A stretch of DNA of 64,000 bases from Antennarius striatus (Eukaryota; Chordata; Actinopteri; Lophiiformes; Antennariidae): the NCBI RefSeq assembly GCF_040054535.1, contig NC_090782.1:24789501-24853500 (forward strand), given 5' to 3'. Under the pieces are notes generated by a model that worked only from the letters and a program-made list of their open reading frames with translations, ran no database searches and was not told the DNA's origin. Below are positions 47,761-60,325 of this stretch, piece by piece. Positions within the stretch are counted from its first letter, which is position 1. Each line of letters starts with the position of its first letter. The position numbers were made by a program, and so were the translations under genes.

Positions 47761-48164
47761 TCATAGAGGTCTTTTGACTTATTGTTTGTTTGTTGTTTGT
47801 ACGTATTGTTTCTTAATATCTCTATTCTCTGCGTGTAATAAATCACACATTTATTATAGCCCTATAGGAGTGGTTTGATTCATTGTGTGAGTGAGTTTTC
47901 TGTGTACCCACCTCCTACGAACCTCTTTATTCAAGTTTTTCACAAAACACTGACTTACGGAAATTCGTATTTAATTTTGCAAACTTCTACTACAAAACAA
48001 ACTGCCACCTGGGGGCGATAAACATCGTTCCCCATGTCTGAAAACAGCTGAAGACATCCCAATTCCTATCCCAATTCTATCCCTAGGCAGGCATACACCG
48101 CCATCCCCCTCCCTCCACTAGGTAATTCATTCCACTGGTGAAACGGCTACCAGCAACAACACGA

Positions 48165-49000
48165 CAGGTCAGGAGGTGGTCCCCGGAAGCATTCTCTTAA
48201 CCCTCTACACAGCGGACTTCAAGCGCAACTCGGATACCTGCCACATACAGAAGTACTCCGATGACACCGCGATTGTGGCATGTATCCGGGAGGGTGATGA
48301 GGGGGGGTACAGGGCATTGGTGGCTGACTTCGTGGAGTGGTGCCAACAGAACCAGCTCCAGCTCAACGTCTCCAAGACAAAGGAGATGGTTCTGGATTTC
48401 CGGCGGGCACCTCCCTCTCCACAACCAGTGATCATGAAGGGCAGTGAGGTGGAGGTGGTAGGAAACTATAAGTACCTGGGACTGCAGCTAGACAGCAGAC
48501 TGGACTGGTCACTCAACTCGGACTGTGTGTACAAGAAGGGGCAGAGCAGGATGTACTTCCTAAGGAGGCTGGCCTCCTTCAACATCTGTCCTAAGCTCCT
48601 TCTCATGTTCTATCAGTCCGTAGTCTCCAGTGTGCTGTCATACGCCATTGTGTGTTGGGGTGGGGGGGCCAGGAAAAGAGATATGGACCGTCTGAACAGA
48701 CTCATCCGCAGAGTGGGCTCAGTGGTCGGGCTGAGCCTGGACTCTGTGGATACGCTTCTGGAGAGCAGGACCATGTCTAAAGTTAAGGACATCATGAACA
48801 ACACCAGCCACCCCCTACACACCACCTTCTCCCAGCAGAGGAGCACCTTCAGCGGCAGACTGCTGTCACACAGCGCCTCCACAGAGAGGCTGAGGTCCTC
48901 CTTCGTGCCCCGTGCCATCAGGGGGTACAATGACTCTCTCAGGAGGAGCGGGGGGGAGGTGGCGAGGTCAGCACGGGGTTAAATGGATTTAATTTATTTT
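48165..49000 (+). mobile_element. L2/CR1-group LINE, reverse-transcriptase C-terminal part
   Basis: Open frame 48176-48982: VVPGSILL, catalytic YSDDTAIV, LQLNVSKTKEMVLDFRR, VEVVGNYKYLGLQLD, YKKGQSRMYFLRRL, then VVSSVLSYAIVCWGGG and a C-terminal RSTFSGRLL. 5'-truncated just before the YSDD box. Open to its natural stop, so probably a young insertion. Confidence 0.85.
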
Positions 49001-49155
49001 TATACTCTTTATATTTTAATTTCATACTGTTTATATTTTAGTTATAGTTTAGTATATAAGTCCTGTTAGTGCTGCATGTGTCTGTTAGTGTAATGTATGT
49101 CTTGTGGTATGTCCTGTGATGTCAGTGTTTCTTTTTCTCTTGGTGTTTATCCAGT

Positions 49156-49333
<178 letters not shown>

Positions 49334-49359
49334 CCTTTCACAGCCCGGATCCCAACCAG

Positions 49360-49510
49360 ACACGTCATCCAATGTTGGTGACAATTCTGTGGAAAACCAC
49401 CTCCAGTGGTCAATGCCCTGCAACATTATGTTGCTGATGTTCTACCAGTCTGTGGTGCCCAGTGTGCTCCTCTATGCTGTGGTGTTCTGGGGTAGTGGTC
49501 TGAGGGCGGC
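49360..49510 (+). mobile_element. L2/CR1-group LINE fragment
   Basis: Encodes LLMFYQSVVPSVLLYAVVFWGSGL, shown here only in part by MFYQSVV and LLYAVVFWG; the same region as in 48.6 kb. It joins abruptly to the Rex3-like fragment. Confidence 0.65.
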
Positions 49511-49997
49511 AAGACGAAGCTCTCGATGTACCGGTCAATCTACGTTCCTACTCTCACCTATGGTCATGAGCTTTGGGTCATGACCGAAAGGACAAGATCT
49601 GGGATACGAGCGGCTGAAATGAGTTTCCTCCGTAGAGTGGGGGGGTGCACCCTTAGAGATAGGGTGAGGAGCTCAGTCACCAGGGAGGAGCTCGGAGTAG
49701 AGCTGCTGCTCCTCCACCTCGAGTGGAGCCAGCTGAGGTGGCTCGGGCATCTGTTCCTGATGCCTCCTGGATACTCCCTGGGGAGGTGTTCCAGGCATGT
49801 CCTACCGGGAAGAGATCTCAAGGAAGACCTAGGACACGCTGGAGGGACTTTGTCTCTTGGCTGGCCTGGGGATGCACCAGGATCCCCCCGGTGGAACTGG
49901 AGGAGGTGTCTGGGGAGAGGGAAGTATGGGCATCCCTCCTGAGACTGTTGCCCCTGCGACCCGGCCCCAGATAAGCGGTTGAAGATGGATGGATGGA
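49510..49997 (+). mobile_element. Rex3-like (RTE) LINE 3' end
   Basis: Reverse-transcriptase tail in two frames: TYGHELWVMTERT, EMSFLRRVGG, TREELGVELLLLHLE, LRWLGHL; then, after a frameshift, KRSQGRPRTRWRDFVSWLAW and EREVWASLLRLLPLRPGPR. It ends GATAAGCGGTTGAAGATGG with GGAT repeats, the Rex3-type terminus. Confidence 0.75.
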
Positions 49998-50059
49998 TGG
50001 ATAAATCACTTCATCTTTATTCAATCGCCAACCAATTATATGATTTCCATTAGCCATGG

Positions 50060-50165
50060 TGGTCTGTCTTTCTGTGTGGCCTTGCAATGAGCTAATGTCG
50101 CAGCCAGGGTGTACCAAGCACTAGCTAGGATAGGCCCCAACATGACAACGATGACTGAATAGTGT
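50060..50165 (+). mobile_element. Retroelement 3' tail, copy 1
   Basis: TGTGTGGCC, CAGCCAGGGTGTACC, TAGGATAGGCCCCAACATGA; matches 56870-56995. Confidence 0.55.
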
Positions 50166-50965
50166 TTGTCACAGTTGCATTTCATCTCTAGATAACAATG
50201 AATTTACAGTAAATATTCTTTACCTCATCTGATCTCACCTCACCTGTCCAGGTAACTGCACACAGGAACCACAGGTAGAATCTTAAAAACCTTTCTTAGG
50301 GTGTGGTCCTGGTGACTGATAATCTGTCTGATCCCATAAAATCAAACCACTTCAATAAAAGCAGCAAAGACACACTGTTTAAAAACATTTACATTGGATT
50401 AATAATCCGGAGTCCACAGATTATTAATCCAACATCACAATAAAACAGAATGATGAGACAAAATACTTTGGAGAGAATCAGTATGTATTAGGTTTAAGTT
50501 CAGCACCAGAGACAGGAGGATATATCACACCACCACCAATATCTGTCTGAGATCATTCAGAGTCAGATATTCAAATGGATCTGATTTATTAACAAATGGT
50601 AAAAAGTTACATCTGCATTAAAATCATATTTTATGTTTTAACTCATAAACTGTTGCAGACAAACATGATTCTTGGCACAAATTTCCAGCGTTCATCATGT
50701 TGCATCAATCGGATTCCAGTCAAGCCACATCGTCATGGTGATGATCGACTGAAGTATTCAAAAATTTTCCCTGATGGACTTTAAAACACATCTTCTGGTT
50801 CTGCAGGTTTTGTGGTGGTGACCTTGGCAGAGTGATGCATGTTCTGAATGCTGGCTGGTTGTCAATACATCATTAGAAACACACAAACATTCCCTGACTG
50901 ATTATTGTTAAAGTGTGATAATAGTGGATACATATGAGGACCTGCTGGTGAGGTTCCTTCTGGTT

Positions 50966-52210
50966 CTAGAAGAGATGAAAGAGTCCCAGTAACAGAGGGA
51001 TCAAACCCAGACTGATGGAACAAGCATCCCTGATGGCTGGAGCCGTATTACACAGACTGGTGTCACAACAGGTTGTATCGTTGCCGAAAGACACATCCAT
51101 GAGAGAAGGAAGCTCGATCAGTCTAGTGGCGATCTGACACAGGTTGTCTGACATGCAGCCACGGAGGCTCCTAGGCACTGATTGTGTGACCACTAAAGAT
51201 GAAAAAAACAAGTGTCACTGTAGAATTTCCTGTTGATATCAAGTGATAATAAGTAATAATTTAACATGAACACATCAACATAAAACACACATGAGAAAAC
51301 AGATAATGCAGTCTATGGAATAACAATGTGTTCTCCTCCTATGAGCCTGGTGGTGTGTTGGGTTGATTTTTTTGTTCATACGTTTGTCACTTGGTTGAAG
51401 GACGTTAGTTAAGACAGTTTATGAAAGAATCACTTCAGACACTAATGTGAACACAGCAGGAATGAGAACATGAGAGTCTTCATCTAGAACTTGTTATTGT
51501 CTCATAAAGTCTCACCAGATCCTCGAAAGCAGCGGTCCTGTATTCCCCTACACTGGATTTGACGGGTGCAATTAACGTCGACACAACAGTTCAGGTTGTT
51601 CGTTGCCTGAATCATAGGGACTGAAATAGAAAATAAGTAATTTACCTCAGGAACATAGAACACTGATGAGAATGAACTATTTCTACTCATTTATACTTAC
51701 TAGAAAAATTTCCAGAGTTGCAGTTAGTTGTGTTGCAGCACAGAACATTTACAAACGAAGTGGAAGAACTTGTTTCAAAGGAAAAGTTCTGAGAGCCTGG
51801 CGTTTGGCATAGTAAGGATGGTCCACATCCCTTCAAGCTTGTCAGTGTTGAGCTTGTAGCTATAATGGTTAAAAAAAACAAAGGTAAGTCAGATACTGCT
51901 AGTGGAACAAAGACAAACATGCAGAATTAAGAGAAGAGTTGTGATAAAGAAATACTGACTGTTAGTGGAGGCTGTGAAACACATCGTCTCTGAAGTACAG
52001 TTCATTGTTTCCGTGGTGGGACACGTAGAAAGATTACAAGACTGACACTGAAGAGCTCCAACTGCAGAGAGAACAATATGACTAATAATCAGCTGATGGA
52101 TACAGATAGTTGATAATCAACTGATCAATACTGGTGAATGAATCAGGCTTGCTGTTACCTGAGTTGGAGAGAGTCCAGGCGAGAGCCAGAGAAAGGATCA
52201 GCTTCATCAT
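50966..52210 (-). CDS. Two-domain Ly6/uPAR-like GPI-anchored receptor, copy B
   Basis: Small cell-surface protein of the Ly6/PLAUR family; ligand unknown. Exons, 5' to 3': 52159-52210, 51960-52061, 51701-51859, 51516-51620, 50966-51192; all internal junctions phase 1; 645 nt, 214 aa. The signal peptide is MMKLILSLALAWTLSNSG. Domain 1 runs from LQCQSCNLSTC to the signature VLCCNTTNCNSG. Domain 2 runs from LNCCVDVNC through CRGIQDRCFRGSG to TTCCDTSLCNTAP. A hydrophobic C-terminus (SISLGLIPLLLGLFHLF) is a GPI-attachment signal. Several N-x-S/T sites are visible. The layout matches teleost proteins often named urokinase plasminogen activator surface receptor-like. Intact, with canonical splice sites. 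Confidence 0.9.
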
Positions 52211-52323
52211 GATGAAGAAGAAATGACTGGAGATAAAGATACTTGATCTCTCCTGTACTTTAATGTATGGGTGTTGAGAACAGACAGACTAATACCTGAA
52301 CGCTGGAGGGTGTTTCTTGTTTG

Positions 52324-52350
52324 TCCAATCAGAAACTGAAGTCACTATAA
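52324..52350 (-). promoter_or_regulatory. Conserved Ly6-cluster promoter block, copy B
   Basis: CCAATCAGAAACTGAAG on the plus strand, about 115-140 bases upstream of the copy B start. The GAAACTGAAG part resembles an interferon-response core (GAAANNGAAA) with one mismatch. Confidence 0.5.
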
Positions 52351-52779
52351 CCACAACATTCCATTTTGAATCAGAATGTTTTCTTTAGTGTGATTTGATC
52401 ATACTCAAACAGGAAAATGCAAAGGTATTTAATTTAATTAACAATTTATTTTGTCATTTCAGGCCAATTTCAAGTCTGAAACTTTATTAAGTGGCAGAGT
52501 CAAAGAAAACAACAACATTTTATTGCGGCCAAACCCAGTTAGAAAGGAAAGGCAACATTCAGGATGACATTCCTATAGGGAGACAGCGGTTTAGTTCACC
52601 ACTAGAGGGAGAATGTCTCTCTCTGCTTCTTCTTTGCTGATGAAACTTGTGGGTGTAACATTTAAAAAAAAACAGTCAACAGAGGCAAAACTAAATGTGA
52701 AAGCATCCTGTCTGAGTGAACTCCAGCTGAAAGTCAGTGAGAAAAGATGGGACTCTAGTCCAGACTTGAAAGACTCGCC

Positions 52780-53290
52780 TGTCCAACCAGTTTGTAACTG
52801 CAGAAGTAAAGTGAGCCATAAAGTTGATGCAGCCATTGAAAGGTTCTGTCAGCTGAAGTCCTAAAACATGATCTGGAACATCCAGATTTTATTGGATAAC
52901 CTCAGAGCTCTAACCAGAGTATAGATGTCTAACAGGATATAAATAAGGAGGTGCCAAAACATTTAAAACCTAAAAAACAAACAATACAATCTGAAAATTG
53001 ATCTTAACGTGGACAAGATGCTAAAGCTGGAGTCCCACGGTCATGTTTTCTAGTTGTGGTTAAATTCCAAGCAGTGGAATTTTACACCAACTGCAAATGA
53101 CAAAGTCGACAATGATCCACACCCACATACAGAGTTCCAGTAAGCGTTACAAGTTCTCATGTAAACAGGAAATACTCTCTCGAAGTCTTCAAAAGACATT
53201 CAAGGCTTCGATTTGGCCAGTAGCCAGCCTGGCCAGTAGCCTCAGCTGGAAAAGGCTGGTTTTGACAACAGAAGGAAGGACCCCATTTGA
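52780..53290 (-). mobile_element. L2-like LINE relic
   Basis: Minus-strand pieces such as KTSLFQLRLLARLATG near 53220-53270 and a GTLYVGVDH-like stretch near 53120. Broken by stops. The part up to about 53075 is shared with 59740-60045. Confidence 0.65.
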
Positions 53291-53321
53291 GATCTCAAAA
53301 AGGCCAAATACTCCTTTATTC

Positions 53322-53790
<469 letters not shown>

Positions 53791-54313
53791 GGGTGCACAG
53801 AGGTGAAAATGATCAAATGATGTCCTGCTGTAATGTAGAACACACCTGATCTGGGTTTATATAAAATTGTTTTGAATGTTTAAAAAATGCTCACAGAAAA
53901 TTACTTACTGTGAGATAAATAATAATCTCACAGACATGGGTGAAGATCACTTTGCAGCTGAAACTGAGTTGATCGCTTTAAAGGTCGTGTTTGATGGGTT
54001 TTTAAACGTTTTTGAAAAGTTTCTTCAAAAGCAAACTACCGTGAATTAATAGAACTAGTTTTCAGTGACAACTCTCAAACTAATGACACAATGTGATTCT
54101 CAATTCTTGGGTGAGCAGTCATAGTGAGGGTCAGTTAAAGACCCTGGATTTCACCTGGACTGTAGTACCTCTTCAGGCAGTGGGTTGGTGTCTACTATGT
54201 ACTCAGGGAGACAAACGACTGAGTCTCCATAGTTCTACATGTCTGCCTTTGACCCATGAATCAACCACCAAGGTGGCTCTAAAGAGTGAAGACGTGACTG
54301 TCCAGTTTTAATG

Positions 54314-55527
54314 TACAGTATTTTCCGCACTATAAGGCGCACTCGACTATAAGGCACACCCTCAATAATTTGTTTGTTTTATAATTTATTTCATATATAA
54401 GGCGCACCGGATTATAAGGCTCACACAATAAAAAATGAATAAAATTTATTTGATAAACAGCAGCGGCTGTAGTTGCACAATCCGTCCACTAGATAGCGCC
54501 GCGCTGCTCAGACAGTCATGATTGCATTCATGACTTCCTGACTACCTCTGAATGGCCCCTATTGTTATATCAATAAGACATTCTGAGCCTCATCAAGGAA
54601 ACCTGATCACTTGATCACTTTGCCATCTTAGAAAGAAGTCAACATGCATATTAAAAAACCTGACATTAAAAACTGGTTAAATTCATCACGAGTGCAGTCA
54701 GTGCCAACAGAGCGGATTATTTCCTGATCTGAAGTTCGAAGCAGATATTTAAGCTCCAACGTTCGTCTTCGTTTATTAATTAAACATTGTTTCGATCGAT
54801 CGGTAGTCCAGTCGGAGGTGAGGTGCAGCTATTTGCTGCTGTGTGTCCTCAACAATTTTTTAACTAGTTTTACTCCTAGAACTGACTTTAATGTCGGTGT
54901 CTCACCGCCGTGAATCTCACCGCACGTCCCTGCAGACAGAATACACAAGCCTGAATGCGCCCCTCTGCCCCCGCCCAGAGCTATCAACTACATTTGTAAA
55001 TCAATGCAGCACACCCGTTGGCACCTTTGTCTAGCAGTGACTGCTCTTGGAATTTCAGAAAAGGCTGGAAGTTCATCTCTGAGGGTCTTTATTCACCTTT
55101 ATGCCAGTTTCTCCGTGTGTTTCCACAGACTAATAGAATGGACCGTCACTAGATTCCAGATGACAGCACAATGGGGTTTTTAAGACCAATTAAGTATAAA
55201 GTGGGTTATTTCCGACACCAAATAGTTAGGAAATACTGAGATCAGTCAGTCAGTCAAACTCTATTAATAGAATTGTTGAAAGTTCCTCATGTTTTTCTAC
55301 GTAACCACTGGTGCTCCTACAGTCTGCTCTACCGTCTGAGAGCAGCTCAGTCAGAGCCGGGACTTCGGCGGCCAGACTGCCGGATTTTTTCAGCGATCAT
55401 GTTTTTAACCAATATTAATATGAATATTAATCCATATATAAAACGCACTGGATTATAAAGCGCACCACGGGATTATGAGAAAATGTTAGGCTATTAGATG
55501 CGCCTTATAGTGTGGAAAATACGGTAC
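54314..55527. mobile_element. 1.2-kb non-autonomous TIR DNA transposon
   Basis: Left end CAGTATTTTCCGCACTATAA; right end, inverse, CCGTATTTTCCACACTATAA, continuing to GGCGCA in both (about 26 bp, two mismatches). Flanked by TA on both sides. Subterminal variants of the TATAAGGCGCAC motif repeat inside. No transposase frame found. Confidence 0.8.
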
Positions 55528-55839
55528 TCATTCACCTCTTTACTTGTGTGTTGTCAGTGATATTCGTATTCCGACAACCACTGTCGAGATCTTTTTCTTT
55601 TTGAAAACCACCGTATAATCAAGAATTACAACTCTAAACAATGTAAGTCCATGTATAGCTGTAGTTTTTGTTTATTTGTTGTGCTTCAATGTCCTATTTG
55701 TTCTTGGTAAGTCTTAGGGAAGATTACTTTAGTATTTAGAGTGGTAATGACATTTAAATGACCCCAAATGGCAATTACAGATTGTAATGTAATAACAATT
55801 TAAGAACAATTCAGCTTACAAACAACCACTTAGAATCAA

Positions 55840-56135
55840 TTGTGTTTGTAGGTTGAGGACTACCTGTATATTAATATTTGTAAGCTTAAATTGATTTGCA
55901 TTAACTGTTTTGCCAAAAACACAAGCACCAGCCTTTGTTTTAGAAAAAATTTCCAGGGGGTAGAAAGCCTGAGATACTTACAACAACACACACAAGAACA
56001 AGTGGCGGAGATGAGTGTTGGAGATGCGCGTACGGCAGAAAGGGGAACAGTAGGCAGATAAGGTTGCGAGCACTTGTTCATATCTATGAATGCTCATATG
56101 TCGGATGTTCGTACATAGAGGACTACCTGTATTTT
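55840..56135. mobile_element. Dispersed repeat with GAGGACTACCTGTA ends
   Basis: The word GAGGACTACCTGTA occurs near 55855 and near 56117; the enclosed DNA holds no gene. Probably two remnants of one DNA-transposon family. Confidence 0.4.
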
Positions 56136-56188
56136 GAAAATACATCATTATTGTTTTTCTTCTGTGTTTCACCTGTGGTGATAAGAAC

Positions 56189-56527
56189 ACAGTGCACCCT
56201 CACGCATTCGCACATTAGCGCTCGCGACTTTACCTGATCGCAGATTTTTGGTAGGCAGCCATGTGATACCGTACACGCATTCTTTTGGCTGAAGAAGTGC
56301 ACTCGGTTCCGTCAGTCTTGGACTTACTTGAGACACAAAAGTGCTAACTTTAAACAGTTGATAAGAGCGTGGGAAAAGGTAATACAGATAGAAGGTGGTT
56401 TAATATCAGTATGGGGTCATAAACGTTTAAATTTCTGTAAATATTAAATAGTTGCTCTATCGCGGAACTCATTAATCGCGTGTGGTTCCTGGAACGCATT
56501 AACCTCAAAGAACGAGGGCGCACTGTA
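56189..56527. mobile_element. Short MITE with 13-bp TIRs
   Basis: Left ACAGTGCACCCTC, right inverse ACAGTGCGCCCTC; no coding capacity. Interior words such as CTGGAACGCATTAACC relate it to the element at 24129-24892. Confidence 0.65.
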
Positions 56528-56864
56528 CGTCTGAAAAGATACCTCTCTTCAGTTCAAGAATTGTTTTCTAGCGGTAGGCTTCATGCATATTTACCCTGTT
56601 GACAGTCAACAATTTGTTTTTCTAGTTCGACAACTTCCTCCTCTTTGCAAAAAGTTTTGCCAACGTTTGACTCAACTTCCAGTTTAACTCTTGTTAGTTT
56701 GCTTGCCTTGAATATGTGAAATTAAATTTGACAAGCATTGTCATTGGTCCAAATTGTGTCATATTCATCAAATAGCCAAACCATCAATCGTTAAAACACA
56801 TTCAGTTTAGAAGAGCTGGTCGCCACAGGTTGTCTGTAGGTGTGTGTGTGTTCCCAAATCACTG

Positions 56865-56995
56865 TTTCTCTGTCTGTGTGGCCATTCAATGAGCCGACGT
56901 CTCATCCAGGGTGTACCCCGTCTCTCACCCATAGCCAGCTGGGATAGGCTTCAGCATGATAATGATGATAACGAATGAATGAATTAAAGTAGAAC
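56865..56995 (+). mobile_element. Retroelement 3' tail, copy 2
   Basis: TCATCCAGGGTGTACCCCGT, AGCTGGGATAGGCTTCAGCA and an (ATGA)n end: the common fish L2/SINE tail. Confidence 0.65.
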
Positions 56996-57754
56996 AAAAT
57001 CTGTTTGATTCTTTGGAAAATTTCGATATATGTTGTTCATGTGTCCTCTGACTCTTTTTATCTGGTGTTGATCTTTTCACAGCTGCATTTCTTCTAGATA
57101 ATCATGAAGTCAATGTTCTTTACTTCATCTGATCTCACCTCACCTGTCCTTGTCACTGCACACAAGGAACCACAAGTATAATCTTAAATACCTTTCTTTG
57201 GGTGTGGTCCTGGTGACTGATAATCTGTTTAATCTCATGAAGTCAAACCACTTCAATCAAAGCCACAAATAAACAGTATTCAGAAACATTTACGTTAGAT
57301 TAATAATCGTTATTAACAACATCACAATATAACAGAAAGATGACACAAAACACTTTGGAGAGGATCAATATGTATTAGGTTTCAGTCCAGCACCAGAGAC
57401 AGGAGGATACATCACACCACCACCAATATCTATCTGAGATCATTCAGAGTCAGTCATTCAAATAGATTTCACATTTGCAAAGGGCAAAAAGTTACATCTG
57501 GATTAAAATCACATTTTATGTGTTAACTCTCAAACTGCTTAAGTATTCAAACATTTTCTCTGACGGAGTTTCAAACACATCTTCTGGTTCTGCAGGTTTT
57601 GTGGTGGTGACCTTGGCAGAGCGATGCATGTTATGAATGATGGCTGGTTGTAAATACGTGATTAGAAACACACAAACGTTACCTGACTGATTATTGTTAA
57701 AGTGTGATAATAGTGGATACATATGAGGACCTGCTGGTGAGGTTCCTACTGGTT

Positions 57755-58992
57755 CTAGAAGTGATGAAAGAGTCCCAGGAGCAGAGGGATCAAACCCAGA
57801 CTGATGGAGAGAGCATCCCTGATGGCTGGAGCCGTATTACACAGACTGGTGTTACAACAGGTTGTACCGTTTCCAAAAGACACGTTCAAGTTGGATGGAA
57901 TCTCAGTCAGTCTGTCAATAATCTGACAAAAATTGTCTGAAATGCAACCGAAGACTGGACTGGATTCTGAAAACGAAAAATCAACGTTACTGGACAAACT
58001 ACTGTTGATCTGAAGCACTAATAATCATATTTGTCATTTCAAGAACACAAACATAAAAAAAGTGAATAAATAGAGCAGTATATCTACGGAATAAAAATGT
58101 GTACTCCTTCAACAAGCCTTGTGGTGTGTTGGGTTGATTTTTATATTAATACATTTGTCACCTGGTTGAAGGACGCTGGTAAAGACAGTTTATGAAAGAA
58201 TAACTTCAGACACTAATGTGAACACAGCAGGACTGAGAGCATGAGAGTCTCAGCTAAAACTGTTATAGTTTTAAACTTGTGATAGTATAAAGTCTTACCG
58301 GTTCCTCTAACGCAGCGGTCCTGTACTCCCCTACACTTGAGTTGTCCAGTGCAATTAGCATCAGCACAACATGTCAGGTTGTTATTTTCCCGAATCATAG
58401 GAGCTGAAAAAGAACAGAGAGTCAATTATCTGAGGAACATAGCATTAACTATTTCTACTCATCCTTACTTACTAGAAAAATTTCCAGAGTTGCAGTTAGT
58501 TGTGTTGCAGCATATAACCCTTATCAAAGAAGTGGTAAAATTGGTCTCAAATGAAAAGTCCTGAGTGCCTGGGGCTGCGCATAGGAAGGATGGTGCACAT
58601 CCCTTCAAGTTTGACACTCTTGGGTCTGTACCTATGATGGTTACAAAACCAAAAAAGATTGAGATAATGTTGGTGGAAAGAAGACAAACATGCAGAATTC
58701 ACCGAAGAGTTGTGATATAGAGATACTGACTGTTAGCGGAGGCTGAATAGCACATCGTCTCTGAAGTACAGTTTGATGTCTGCGTGGTGGGACAAGTACT
58801 GAGATCGCAGGCTTCACACTGAAAAGCTTCAGCTGCAGCAAAGAGAACATGACTGACAATCAGCTGAAGGATACAATAACTAATAATCAACTGATCAATA
58901 CTGGTGAATGAATCAGGTTTAAAAGGTGAGTTGCAGTTACCTGAGCCGGAGAGAGTCCAGGCGAGAGCCAGAGAAAGGATCAGCTTCATCAT
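57755..58992 (-). CDS. Two-domain Ly6/uPAR-like GPI-anchored receptor, copy C
   Basis: Intact tandem paralogue of copy B, about 6.8 kb away in the same orientation. Exons, 5' to 3': 58941-58992, 58731-58832, 58473-58631, 58299-58403, 57755-57966; 630 nt, 209 aa. The signal peptide MMKLILSLALAWTLSGSG is followed by domain 1 (FQCEACDLSTC to VICCNTTNCNSG) and domain 2 (LTCCADANC, CRGVQDRCVRGTG, FGCISDNFC, TTCCNTSLCNTAP). The C-terminal hydrophobic GPI signal ends LLLGLFHHF. Exons 1 to 4 have the same lengths as copy B; exon 5 is 15 bases shorter. Mature domains differ much more than the signal peptide and GPI tail. Confidence 0.9.
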
Positions 58993-59105
58993 GATGAAGA
59001 GGAAACGACTGGAGATCGAGCTACTTGATCTGTCCTCAACTTTAATGTATGGGTGTTGATGACAAACAGATTAATACCACAACGCTGGAGGGTGTTCCAG
59101 GTTCC

Positions 59106-59130
59106 ACCAATCAGAAACTGAAGTCGTTAC
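59106..59130 (-). promoter_or_regulatory. Conserved Ly6-cluster promoter block, copy C
   Basis: CCAATCAGAAACTGAAG on the plus strand, about 115-140 bases upstream of the copy C start, identical in this core to copy B. Confidence 0.5.
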
Positions 59131-59739
59131 GACAACATTCCATTTTACATGTTCGCATAATTTGTTCAACGTTGAACAGTACAATTGCCTAGTGTCCAAA
59201 GTATCAGTCAGAATTATTGAATTAGGTTACTTTTTTTTTGGTATAGTTACTCACTTATTGTTGTCTGTCTTAATATCTTAACTTAATCTTGGTTAAAGGA
59301 TTCTACATGTCCAAATCCAGCACAGTGAGGGTTCAAGTCAAGTGACCACTTTAAACTGGTATGGTGAAGCAACATAACTCCAAAGAAGGGGTGATTTTTG
59401 CATTATTTTTTGCATATTTTTTGTTTCCATGAAAAGATTTTTTTAAAACTACCAACAGATGAAGCACAACATTCTTAAATGGTTTCACATCAAGAACAAA
59501 GAATGATATCGCCCTAGTTTATAAATTGTTGGAAGTTTGATAAAATGGGAGATGCTTGGAAAAATTCCAGAACATTGAAGAGGCCCAACCCAGTTAACAA
59601 GGAAGGACGGCATTCAGGACAACATTCCAGAGGAGACTGATGATTAGTTCACCACTAGAGGTAGAATCTCTTCTTTGTGTTGTCTTTTCAACAAAGACGA
59701 AACAAAATGTGCACAAATCACTGATGGGACTTCAGTTGA

Positions 59740-60040
59740 GACTTGAAAGACTCAACTATCCAAGCAGTTTGTAACTGCAGAGGTAAGATGATCCATGAAT
59801 CTGATGCAGCCATTGCAAAGGTTCTGTTACCTGTGGTCCTAGGACATGGTCTGGAACATCCAGTGTCATATTATTGCATGACCTCAGAGTTCTAGCCAGA
59901 GTGTAGATGTCTAACACGGCATAAAAAATGAGGTGCCAAAAAATTAAAAACCTGAAGAACAAGCACAGCAATCTTAAAATTGATCCAAAAGTGGAAAAGT
60001 ATCTAGAACTGGATTCATGTTTTCTTTGGCTATTTTCCAT
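59740..60040 (-). mobile_element. L2-like LINE relic
   Basis: Minus-strand stretch with FRFLIFWHLIFYAVLDIYTL and VTEPLQWLHQI, the degraded C-terminal region also seen at 42.1-42.3 kb and 52.8-53.0 kb. Confidence 0.55.
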
Positions 60041-60044
60041 GCGG

Positions 60045-60325
60045 TAGTCTGCTGTCGGAGCGGCTTAACTGCAGCTGATAGAAGACTGGACACTCAAAAG
60101 GCCAGCTCTGTCCTAGGATGCCCCCTAGACTCAGTGGAGGTGGTGGGAGAGAGGAGGACGATGGCCAAGCAGTAATCAGTGATGACAAATGACTCCCACC
60201 CCCTGCAGGGCACGTTAAGATCACCGGGGAGCTCCTTCATCAATAGGTTGTTCTACCTAAAATGCATGAAGGAACGTTATCGCAGGTCTTTCCTTCCTAC
60301 AGTCAGAATGTATAACCTGCACGGC
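60045..60325 (+). mobile_element. L2/CR1-group LINE relic
   Basis: Plus-strand remnants matching the end of the 48.2 kb element: a CPLDSVEVV-like stretch, SHPLQGTL, then RYRRSFLPTVRMYN. Internal stop and deletion. Confidence 0.55.

Larger units (their letters stand above)
50060..53075. repeat. Segmental duplication unit 1 (Ly6 copy B)
   Basis: Collinear with 56865-60045 at an offset of about 6.8 kb. It includes an old retroelement tail (50060-50160), the downstream region (50270-50560), the whole gene, its promoter and an L2-like relic beyond it. The shared retroelement tail shows that the element was present before the duplication. Confidence 0.75.
56865..60045. repeat. Segmental duplication unit 2 (Ly6 copy C)
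   Basis: Partner of 50060-53075. Similarity begins at the retroelement tail near 56870 and ends near 60045, where unit 1 continues into its own L2-like relic and this unit switches to another LINE fragment. Confidence 0.75.
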
